From: Parcubacteria group bacterium | GTDB lineage: Bacteria; Patescibacteriota; JACQLU01 | Direction of reading: 5' to 3' | Assembly (NCBI GenBank): GCA_016203935.1 | Contig: JACQLU010000038.1 | Coordinates: 1-41,714 of the forward strand | Length of the DNA stretch: 41,714 bases | Shown: in pieces, positions 1 through 7,588 of the stretch | Layout of the letters: each line of letters starts with the position of its first letter | How positions within the stretch are numbered: position 1 is the first letter of the stretch | Position numbers and translations under genes: made by a program | Notes under the pieces: generated by a model | Told to the model about the DNA's origin: nothing | Database searches by the model: none | Seen by the model: only the letters and a program-made list of their open reading frames with translations

Positions 1-111
1 CCAATGCCCTATGGGAGTATCAGCGTTTTCGCGGTGCTTAAGGAAATGAATCGGTTGATGGGGAACTACGTAAAGATAGCGCTTACTAACAATATGGAGC
101 CCATACCTTAG
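1..111 (+). CDS. C-terminal fragment of an upstream CDS (36 codons, hypothetical)
   Basis: Frame 1 is open from base 1 to TAG at 109-111 (PMPYGSISVFAVLKEMNRLMGNYVKIALTNNMEPIP*); followed by a terminator-like hairpin. Confidence 0.45.
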   Translation, partial: PMPYGSISVFAVLKEMNRLMGNYVKIALTNNMEPIP

Positions 112-143
112 CGGAATAGAATCCTAAGGAAAGGGCTCCTTTT
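97..143 (+). terminator. Rho-independent terminator-like nested hairpin
   Basis: ggagccc...gggctcc outer stem, ccttag...ctaagg inner stem, followed by tttt. Confidence 0.45.
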
Positions 144-172
144 CAATCTGAAAAACGCACGGAGTAAGATAC

Positions 173-201
173 TTGTCAAATCTTTTTGACCCTGCTATAG
201 T
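173..201 (+). promoter_or_regulatory. sigma70-like promoter TTGTCA-N17-TATAGT
   Basis: TTGTCA 173-178, 17-nt spacer, TATAGT 196-201, upstream of an RBS-preceded ATG at 233. Confidence 0.55.
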
Positions 202-232
202 GCGGAGGAAGTTTAGCGGAGGAGGGAAAGTC

Positions 233-721
233 ATGACCGAGGTCGTGGGTGTAATTTGTACTTCGCAGGAAAGCATCAAACGACTCAGGGAAGGCATAAA
301 AGAAGGGAGATTCCCTTACCGGATAGCGAACCTCGTGAGTCCAGGTGGTCCGGAGGATGTGTGCGACATCATTCGATCCCAGGCACCATTCCATGGAGAG
401 GAGAAGGTGGGTACAGTTCTCCCAGCGGCAAAACTCGCATGGTTAAGAGACACTCACTGCGTACACTGCCAAAGCTTCAAGATGTTGCGTAGGTGGGTAA
501 TCTTAGAATCGCCCGGCCTTGTCAGAAAAGTCCTTCTCGTCGGCAATCGTAAGGGTCGGTACTCCGATGTTAACTACTCCGCCATTTATCGTGCCTTGGA
601 GGGAGTAACGATCGTCGAAGTAGGGCCCCCTAAGTACTTCATGGGGCAGAGATTCGCTATCGAAGTTGAAGAGAAGGGGGATCAGCAGGAATTATTAGTT
701 CCCGCACCTGCGGCGGGATAG
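233..721 (+). CDS. Hypothetical protein
   Basis: Track ORF 173-721; ATG at 233 preceded by ggaggaggga RBS. The track start (TTG at 173) overlaps the -35 box. Confidence 0.7.
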   Translation: MTEVVGVICTSQESIKRLREGIKEGRFPYRIANLVSPGGPEDVCDIIRSQAPFHGEEKVGTVLPAAKLAWLRDTHCVHCQSFKMLRRWVILESPGLVRKVLLVGNRKGRYSDVNYSAIYRALEGVTIVEVGPPKYFMGQRFAIEVEEKGDQQELLVPAPAAG

Positions 722-726
722 TTTCG

Positions 727-775
727 CTAAGTCGCAAGACTTAGAACCCCACGTTCTACGTGGGGCACTTCTTTT
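727..775 (+). terminator. Two hairpins, the second a Rho-independent terminator
   Basis: ctaagtc-gcaa-gacttag (727-744) and ccccacg-ttcta-cgtgggg (747-765) followed by cacttcttttt. Confidence 0.7.
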
Positions 776-819
776 TGAAAAGTGTTCATTACTTTTGATT
801 TTTTACTTTTGAATTTTTC

Positions 820-2163
820 CTAGTGTATATACCCCCACGTCTGTAACTTATCCGAATCCTGATACCAGCGTAGACCAATATCGGTGCGGTAGAATTTATT
901 AAGGAGAATCACATTATAGACCCGTTGATAGGTCTGTTTTCGCGCCTGTTCGACCGTGGTGCCGGAGCCGGTGACGACGAGCACGTAGCCGCTATCGCCC
1001 GCCACGTGCCAATCGCCATCAATAAACTTCACGTCGCCGAGGTGTACCCCATCGAGGTCACCGTTGAAACCGCGAAAGATGATAGAGCTATCTTGGTAGA
1101 TACGCGTGGTTTCTTCGTCGGAGAAGGGGAAGGGCGGTATGGCGATGACTACTCCAATTTGAAAGCCACGCTTCACCTTGAGGGTGAAGGCTTCTTTGGT
1201 GACCATCTTCCAAAAAAATTCGCCAATGGGCATAGTGATCCCCTCCATCTGAATGCTCATGGTAGGATACCCAAAGCGCGAGGTGAACTCCAAGGGATAA
1301 ATACCCTTGCCGTTCACAATGCAATTAAGATCGATATACCCCACGTATCCCGATTTCTGAAGATCGGGAAGCATCCGCGCCAATGTTGCTTTAAAAATGT
1401 CGTTGGGTTCGGACCAATACATCAGAGTCCCCATCTCGCCGGTGAAGGGACCTACCTCGCCCGGAAAGAGGCGTTTGTGTTCGAAGTTGACGTTGATGGG
1501 ATAGATAAAATCATTGCCGTTAAAGAATGCGCCGACGCCAATCTCAACCCCCGTGGCCACCTTCTGGAGTTGAAACGACGCGATCTTTTTCCCCCAGGCC
1601 TTTTTGTTATGACTAAGCACCTCGAGGAGATCCTTGCCGTCATCCTCGCTGCCAATAAAGAGGAGGTCTTTTTGTTCTTCCGCAACGAATTGTGAGGGCT
1701 TAAATACGTAGCGGTCGGGGTTCTTCTCGATAAACTCAATCGCGTCGTCAAATTTGGAAAAACTCCACTGGGGAAGCACATTCATTCCCAGTCGTTCCAT
1801 CTCTTCCTGGCCAAAGGCGCGGTCCATTTCAAGCCGATCGGTATAGAGACTTCCGCCGATGACGAGTTTTCCCTTCGCGCGCAGCTCATCAGCCTCTTTG
1901 CCAAAGTCGATATCGTCAAAGACAATCACATCCGCCCACTCAATATGTTTTTTCCAATCATCTATTTTCTCCAAAATTCCATCATAGACATCGGCATCCT
2001 CCTTGCGTTTAATCGAGGCGCGCACCTCGTGACCCTCGCGCTTTAACGCCCAGCCGACATCGCCACTCAAACTTTCCAGTGAAACAAAGAGCCATTTTTT
2101 GGTTGGTAATTTCTCGTTACCGTTTGGCATGGGAAATAAAAAAGAATCTCTCCTCTTAATCAT
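820..2163 (-). CDS. ATP-grasp protein, phosphoribosylamine-glycine ligase (PurD)-like
   Basis: 447 aa; motifs YVFKPSQF, IGVGAFFNG, GPFTGEMGTL, YPLEFTSRFGYPT match GARS/ATP-grasp organisation. Confidence 0.7.
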   Translation of the reverse strand: MIKRRDSFLFPMPNGNEKLPTKKWLFVSLESLSGDVGWALKREGHEVRASIKRKEDADVYDGILEKIDDWKKHIEWADVIVFDDIDFGKEADELRAKGKLVIGGSLYTDRLEMDRAFGQEEMERLGMNVLPQWSFSKFDDAIEFIEKNPDRYVFKPSQFVAEEQKDLLFIGSEDDGKDLLEVLSHNKKAWGKKIASFQLQKVATGVEIGVGAFFNGNDFIYPINVNFEHKRLFPGEVGPFTGEMGTLMYWSEPNDIFKATLARMLPDLQKSGYVGYIDLNCIVNGKGIYPLEFTSRFGYPTMSIQMEGITMPIGEFFWKMVTKEAFTLKVKRGFQIGVVIAIPPFPFSDEETTRIYQDSSIIFRGFNGDLDGVHLGDVKFIDGDWHVAGDSGYVLVVTGSGTTVEQARKQTYQRVYNVILLNKFYRTDIGLRWYQDSDKLQTWGYIH

Positions 2164-2245
2164 AACAGGAGAGAGAAAAAGCGCAAGGGAAATTTTTTAA
2201 AATATTTATTGCCATGCTACAATGAGACAAACTACACTGACCATT

Positions 2246-2848
2246 ATGGAGCGAAAACATCCATTCATCAATCCCGTCGTCAAAACTCTCATCTATTCTG
2301 ACGTGGTGCTCCAGTTCGGGTTTGGACTCATGGAGCCGTTTTTGGCGATTTATTTTAAAGAGGGTCTCACGGGAGGATCATTCTTTGGTATCGGTATTGC
2401 GTCGGCGATTTTTCTCGGTACGAAGGCTCTCTTTCAGCCTTTTATTGCGAAGATGAATGATCGGGCGCCGGGGTTTCTCTATGAGAAACGCTCGCTTCTC
2501 ATTGGCATGCTTATTACCTCTACAATCCCGTTCTTTTACCTTGCGATCACCCACATCTCACAGGTTTACTTCTTGCAGCTTCTCTACGGAATCGGATCTT
2601 CCTTCTCGTATCCCGCGTGGACCTCGCTCTTTACCCACCACGCTGATCGCGAGCGGGTAGGCTATGAATGGAGCGTCTACGATGTCTCGATTGGCATCTT
2701 TATGGCGCTAGCGTCGCTTCTGGGAGGCTTTATTGTAGAACAGTATAGCTTCAAAGTAATTTTTGTGCTGGTTGGCATCGTCTCGCTTCTCGCAACATTT
2801 GCTACATTTATTCTGCTACGGAAAGACTTTCGCGGGGAATCCTCTTAG
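2246..2848 (+). CDS. MFS-type membrane protein, half-size (about 6 TM)
   Basis: About 200 aa with six hydrophobic segments; MFS-like N-terminal half. Confidence 0.6.
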   Translation: MERKHPFINPVVKTLIYSDVVLQFGFGLMEPFLAIYFKEGLTGGSFFGIGIASAIFLGTKALFQPFIAKMNDRAPGFLYEKRSLLIGMLITSTIPFFYLAITHISQVYFLQLLYGIGSSFSYPAWTSLFTHHADRERVGYEWSVYDVSIGIFMALASLLGGFIVEQYSFKVIFVLVGIVSLLATFATFILLRKDFRGESS

Positions 2849-3876
2849 TTGCTCTCAAGGAACTCCGCCACTCGTGGCACGAGCGCGTGTGTATCGTCGA
2901 ACCATTCAATCTTTTTATTCTTCCGAAACCATGTGAGCTGCCGCCGCGCATACGCGTGGGTAGCATACTTGAGCCTCTCGATGGCGTGGGCGAGCGTCAA
3001 GCCTCCGCGAAGATACTGACCGATCTGTCGATACCCTAACCCTGACATGCTCGGTATATCCCATCCATAACGCAGAGCCAAGTTTTTCGTCTCTTCGATA
3101 AGACCATCCTTGATCTCTTGATCTACGCGCGCATCAATGCGGCGGTAGAGTTCCTCGCGAGGAAGGGAAAGACCAATCTGGAGCACCTCAAATGGCGGCT
3201 CTTCTTTTGTTTTTTGGGCAGAAAATGGAAGGTTGGTTGTGCGAATCACTTCGAGTGCGCGAATGAGCCGCCGTTTATTGTGGGGGTCTATTACGCGCGC
3301 GGTTTCGGGGTCGTATTTTTCTAATTCTAGGAGAAGCTCCTCGTTGGTCCATTGTGAAAGTTCGCCGCGTAGGGTTGATTGTGGAGGAACTTTTGGAATT
3401 GTGAGTCCTTCTACGACTGATTGGATATAAAGTCCAGTGCCACCGACTAAAAGAGGAGGCACCTCGCTGGGCAATACGGTCAAAAGCGCCGTAACAATCT
3501 TATGGTACTCGGCAACGCTAAAGCTTTCATCCGGACGTACCACATCGATCATGAAGTGGGGAATGCTAAGTGGGGACGGTCCTCCCAAGGCAGGTTGGGT
3601 GGAGACAATGAAAACTCCGCCGCAATGGAACTGATCAATAATTGTGTACAGTTTAGCATTAGTGAATACATTTTTGTATACAGGTGCTCCGCTCATGAAC
3701 TCATTTGTTGTTCTCCACTCGCCTTTGGGTTTATCGGTTCCGATATCCATGCCGCGATAAACCAACCGCGAATCGGCGGAGATGACAATGCTGTTAAATC
3801 GCTTGGCAAGTTCAATACCAAGCACAGTTTTGCCAGAGGCGGTGGGACCAACGATGGCAACCAATTTAGATATCAT
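2845..3876 (-). CDS. miaA: tRNA dimethylallyltransferase
   Basis: VAIVGPTASGKTVLGIELA P-loop, ISADSRLVYRGMDIGTDKP, IPHFMIDVVRPDESFSVAEYH, GGTGLYI, TRQLTWFRKN-like C-terminus. Confidence 0.93.
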   Translation of the reverse strand: MISKLVAIVGPTASGKTVLGIELAKRFNSIVISADSRLVYRGMDIGTDKPKGEWRTTNEFMSGAPVYKNVFTNAKLYTIIDQFHCGGVFIVSTQPALGGPSPLSIPHFMIDVVRPDESFSVAEYHKIVTALLTVLPSEVPPLLVGGTGLYIQSVVEGLTIPKVPPQSTLRGELSQWTNEELLLELEKYDPETARVIDPHNKRRLIRALEVIRTTNLPFSAQKTKEEPPFEVLQIGLSLPREELYRRIDARVDQEIKDGLIEETKNLALRYGWDIPSMSGLGYRQIGQYLRGGLTLAHAIERLKYATHAYARRQLTWFRKNKKIEWFDDTHALVPRVAEFLESN

Positions 3877-3924
3877 ATTTGAGCTTCATTAGCTTTTTAG
3901 CTTCGTTAGTTTTTTTGCCCTGTG

Positions 3925-3954
3925 TTGACAAAAGGCTCTCATATTTAGTATACT
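3925..3954 (+). promoter_or_regulatory. sigma70-like promoter TTGACA-N18-TATACT
   Basis: TTGACA 3925-3930, TATACT 3949-3954. Confidence 0.65.
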
Positions 3955-3965
3955 TTTCGTAAATA

Positions 3966-4064
3966 CTAGGAGGGAGTGTTTTTGTTTTTCAGTTTTTCCC
4001 TCCTAGAAGGAGGTAGGGATATGAGGGTATCCTGAGGTCACAACATCGTCGGCAATACCTCAGG
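3966..4064 (+). ncRNA. Structured 5' leader or small RNA candidate (two hairpins)
   Basis: Perfect 10-bp stem ctaggaggga/tccctcctag (3966-3975/3997-4006) and 8-bp stem cctgaggt/acctcagg (4031-4038/4057-4064), followed by a T-rich stretch. Confidence 0.4.
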
Positions 4065-4096
4065 GATTCTTGTTTTTATTGCTGGAAAGGAAGGCC

Positions 4097-4297
4097 ATGG
4101 CGAAGAACGGGAATGGTGCTCGTACTGTCGGGTGGAATAACTACTGCAGAGGTGACTCCAAGCCAGGACTGCGTGAGAAGAGACGGGAGCTTATAACTAA
4201 GAGAAAACAAGAGAACCCGTCTATGATCCCCCCGGTTTCCCTTTCGCCTAGAAAAAGGAGGTTGGGCTACGTAAACAAGCAGGCCGATCTGCGATAG
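4097..4297 (+). CDS. Small basic hypothetical protein (66 aa)
   Basis: ATG at 4097 after ggaaaggaagg RBS; promoter upstream, terminator hairpin downstream. Confidence 0.6.
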   Translation: MAKNGNGARTVGWNNYCRGDSKPGLREKRRELITKRKQENPSMIPPVSLSPRKRRLGYVNKQADLR

Positions 4298-4339
4298 ATT
4301 CATTGCAGCTCGGAGTAACACAGGGTCCGGAGATCATCA

Positions 4340-4370
4340 CGGCGGTGGAACTTCCACCGCCGAATTTTAT
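4340..4370 (+). terminator. Rho-independent terminator-like hairpin
   Basis: cggcggtggaa/ttccaccgccg near-perfect inverted repeat followed by aattttatt. Confidence 0.6.
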
Positions 4371-4487
4371 TATGATCTAACTCCCCCCACCCCTCTTACT
4401 CTATGAGGGGGGGGTAAGGCGACACCTCCTCTTTCCGCCAGAGGCGGATCCTCCTTAAGCGGAAAGTTAAGAGGAGGAAAGGAGGAG

Positions 4488-6245
4488 TTATGCGCGATTT
4501 TTTATTTCTTCTTTGATCATGCGGATAAAGTCGTCAAGTTGCACGCTCCCTTTGTCACCCTGATCGCGGCTATTGACGGCGACGGTCTTGGCCTCACTCT
4601 CCTTTTTCCCGATCACTAACACATATGGCGCTTTACCAAGTTTCGCATCACGCAGCTTTTTGCCTAATGTTTCGTTTTGATCGTTAAGTTCCACGCGGAT
4701 TCCATTGGTGGCAAGCGCATCTACCACCTCGCGCGCATAGGGAATATACTCATCGGCGATAGTGAGCACCGAAACCTGCACCGGCGAAAGCCAAGTGGGG
4801 AATTTGCCGGCGTAGTGTTCAATGAGGATAGCCATAAACCGTTCCACTGCGCCACTAATCGCGCGGTGGATCATTACGATTCGCTCTTCCTTTCCCTCTT
4901 CGTTTACACAGGTCAAGTTGAATCGTTCTGGCAAATTGAAGTCAAGTTGAATCGTGGCGAGCTGCCACGCACGGCCGATGGCATCGCTCGCAATAAAATC
5001 AATTTTAGGCCCGTACATGGCGGCTTCTCCCGCTCCATCGATCACGTCGGTGGCGCCTCGTTTTTCGATGATGCGCCGCATCTGATCTTCAGCCTCTTTC
5101 CATATCGCGGGAGTTCCTAAATACTTCTCAAAGTGATCGGGGTCATGCCGCGAGAAGCGCACGGCAAGCGGCATCTTAAACGGCGCATAAAAGCCATCCA
5201 CAATATCCCATACCTTCATAGCCTCTTCTTCCACTTGATTCATGCGGCAGAAGACGTGGGCGTCGTCTTGAGTGATCATCCGCACCCGTGAGAGACCAGA
5301 AAGTTCGCCGGTCTGTTCGTCGCGATAGACCGCGGTTACCTCGGAGAAACGGAGCGGAAGCTCGCGATAGCTTCGCTTGCGGCTCGCATAGATCTGGGTG
5401 TGGTGGGGGCAATTCATGGGTTTCACTGCAAACTCATGTCCTTCGCGTGAAGTGATCTTAAAGAGTTCATCCTTAAATTTCTGCCAATGCCCCGAGGTTT
5501 CGTAGAGTGCTTTCTTGGTAATGTGGGGAATTCGCACCCGCTGGTATCCCATGGGAACCTGAAGCGACTGTACAAAATTTTCGAGTTCCTCACGGATGAC
5601 GGTGCCGCGCGGCGTAAAGAGCGGAAGCCCCGGGCCGACGAGGTCCGAGAATGTAAAAAGGTCAAGTTCGACTCCCAATTTACGATGATCGCGTTTCTCG
5701 GCTTCCTCGCGTTGCTTTAAGAAAGCATCAAGTTCCTCCTGGGTCGCGAACGTGGCGCCATAAATACGCTCTAGTTGCTCACGTTTCTCATCGCCGCGCC
5801 AGTAAGCACCCGCGATGGAGAGGAGTTTCACTACACCAATATCTTTGGTTGACTCAACATGCCCGCCGCGACAGAGATCGGTAAAGACCTCGCCGGTTTT
5901 CTCAAGGCCGAGTTCAGTGGCGCCCTCTCTCACGAAGTCGTCGATTAGTTCAAGTTTAAATGGCTGGTCTTTCTTTTCAAAGAAGGTTTGTGCGGTCTTA
6001 GGACTTACCTTTTCGTGCGTAAAGGGAAGATCCTTCGCAATGATCGCCCGCATGCGTTTCTCAAGCTCGGCAAGATCCTCGGGAGCGAGCGCACGAGGAA
6101 GCAAGAAGTCATAATAGAAGCCTTCCTCAATGGCGGGGCCCACTCCCAACTTCGCGTCAGGAAACAACTCTAACACCGCCATGGCGAGGACGTGAGCGGC
6201 AGAGTGACGGCGAGATTCTAAAGAGAAAGGTTGATTTCTAGTCAT
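4488..6245 (-). CDS. thrS: Threonyl-tRNA synthetase
   Basis: RHSAAHVLAMAVLELFPDAKLGVGPAIEEGFYYDF, motif 2 region LPLRFSEVTAVYRDEQTGELSGLSRVRMITQDDAHVF, IHRAISGAVERFMAILIEHYAGKFPTWLSPVQV. Probable start MTRNQ at 6245 (track start 6287). Confidence 0.96.
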   Translation of the reverse strand: MTRNQPFSLESRRHSAAHVLAMAVLELFPDAKLGVGPAIEEGFYYDFLLPRALAPEDLAELEKRMRAIIAKDLPFTHEKVSPKTAQTFFEKKDQPFKLELIDDFVREGATELGLEKTGEVFTDLCRGGHVESTKDIGVVKLLSIAGAYWRGDEKREQLERIYGATFATQEELDAFLKQREEAEKRDHRKLGVELDLFTFSDLVGPGLPLFTPRGTVIREELENFVQSLQVPMGYQRVRIPHITKKALYETSGHWQKFKDELFKITSREGHEFAVKPMNCPHHTQIYASRKRSYRELPLRFSEVTAVYRDEQTGELSGLSRVRMITQDDAHVFCRMNQVEEEAMKVWDIVDGFYAPFKMPLAVRFSRHDPDHFEKYLGTPAIWKEAEDQMRRIIEKRGATDVIDGAGEAAMYGPKIDFIASDAIGRAWQLATIQLDFNLPERFNLTCVNEEGKEERIVMIHRAISGAVERFMAILIEHYAGKFPTWLSPVQVSVLTIADEYIPYAREVVDALATNGIRVELNDQNETLGKKLRDAKLGKAPYVLVIGKKESEAKTVAVNSRDQGDKGSVQLDDFIRMIKEEIKNRA

Positions 6246-6400
6246 AGCATCAGAAATAAGAAGAAGCCTCGGCAAGAAGGGATACAACAGCCGATCCTAA
6301 TCTCCAAATAGATCCGAATGATCCTAACTATTGCTACAAATATAATTCGGGGATTCCATTCGGGGCATTCGGATGTAATTCGTAGTATTCGGATCGCTGT

Positions 6401-7540
6401 TTAAAGACTTGGCGGATTTTTGACGACTACCCGAATGCGATTCTTGACGAAGGGTGTAAGGGGAAGCCAGCGCGGCGAAGTGACTACGGTAAAACGCTCG
6501 ACGTCGCTCCGGCTTTGAAAGAGCGTGGCGAGTCCCGCTTTATTCTTTGCGGCGAGCGCCTTGCCCGGAAAATCTTCCGCGGTAAGACGCGGTCCCGTCG
6601 CTACGGTGACCGTCACATGAATCGTTGCGCCGGTTTCATTCTGCGTAAGTATCTTGACCGCGATCGTCTCTGGTTGATAGGTAAGAATGGAATCCTTATC
6701 AGGAAGATCAGTGCCGGCGAGAAGGATGGCCGTCCGCGTAAGCTCGCCGAGGTCAACCGCGTACCCGGTTACGGTCGCCGAAAGGCGATATTGGCTACTC
6801 TCCTGTGATACACTATCAAGCGTTTCATCGTCAATAGTGACGGCGAGGGTTTCGGCGAGAAGCTTTTGGCGTGGCGAGAGCGTGCGACTCAATTCTTCCG
6901 TAGCTGATCGTTTCGCTTGCGCAATCAGTCGTTCCCGTAAGGCAGCAAGCTCCGCTGGTACGATCTCTTCTTCACCCCCGCCGCGGAAGGGCGCCTCAAT
7001 CTCGGCATAGAGACGATCTTTAAGATACGCGAGTGCGGTGAAAAAGAGTCGCCCCTCATTGAGATCACCTGTACTGCCCGCCTGATCGGCAACGACATGC
7101 ACGTCTGGTTGCGACTTACCGGCGGGGATAGTAGACGGTGCCTGGGTACGGAAGATGACACCCGCTTCATTTTGGAGACGCGAGCCGGCGACGATCGTTT
7201 GCTCGCGCGTCTGCGCATTCACAATGGTCACGGATCCCTCGGCGCGCCCCTCATGCGGAATGCGCGGAAGGTTACTTACATTCTCACTCACCGCGATTTG
7301 AGTCGTAAGCGGTGTAGCCGTGATTAGCTGTGGGTCGATGGGAGAGGGGTCGGTGGTGATCGTGAGGGTACGTTCAATCGCCCGGGGGACAAGTTTAGGA
7401 TAGACCGTGATCGTGGCCGAAGCAAAGGCAAAGAAGAGCACGACGAGAAAGAGAGACGTTGCGGCAATAAAAAAGGTGATCGCGAAGACGCGGAAGGGAA
7501 GAGGCGGGAGATGACTTTTTGGAGTTTTACGCCGAGACAT
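6401..7540 (-). CDS. Baseplate J-like domain membrane protein
   Basis: N-terminal TM; GSVTIVNAQTREQTIVAGSRLQNEAGVIFRTQAPSTIPAGKS is typical of CPR baseplate-J-like proteins. Confidence 0.6.
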   Translation of the reverse strand: MSRRKTPKSHLPPLPFRVFAITFFIAATSLFLVVLFFAFASATITVYPKLVPRAIERTLTITTDPSPIDPQLITATPLTTQIAVSENVSNLPRIPHEGRAEGSVTIVNAQTREQTIVAGSRLQNEAGVIFRTQAPSTIPAGKSQPDVHVVADQAGSTGDLNEGRLFFTALAYLKDRLYAEIEAPFRGGGEEEIVPAELAALRERLIAQAKRSATEELSRTLSPRQKLLAETLAVTIDDETLDSVSQESSQYRLSATVTGYAVDLGELTRTAILLAGTDLPDKDSILTYQPETIAVKILTQNETGATIHVTVTVATGPRLTAEDFPGKALAAKNKAGLATLFQSRSDVERFTVVTSPRWLPLTPFVKNRIRVVVKNPPSL

Positions 7541-7588
7541 AGTTTCTCTTTGTTTTTATTCTATCACTCTCGAATACGCATTGACTAC

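Noticed and set aside
925-1695. Plus-strand 256-aa ORF
   Set aside because: Antisense shadow of the ATP-grasp gene on the minus strand.
6246-6400. Possible T-box riboswitch upstream of thrS
   Set aside because: No T-box consensus or specifier-like stem was recognised; instead a CCGAAT array is present.
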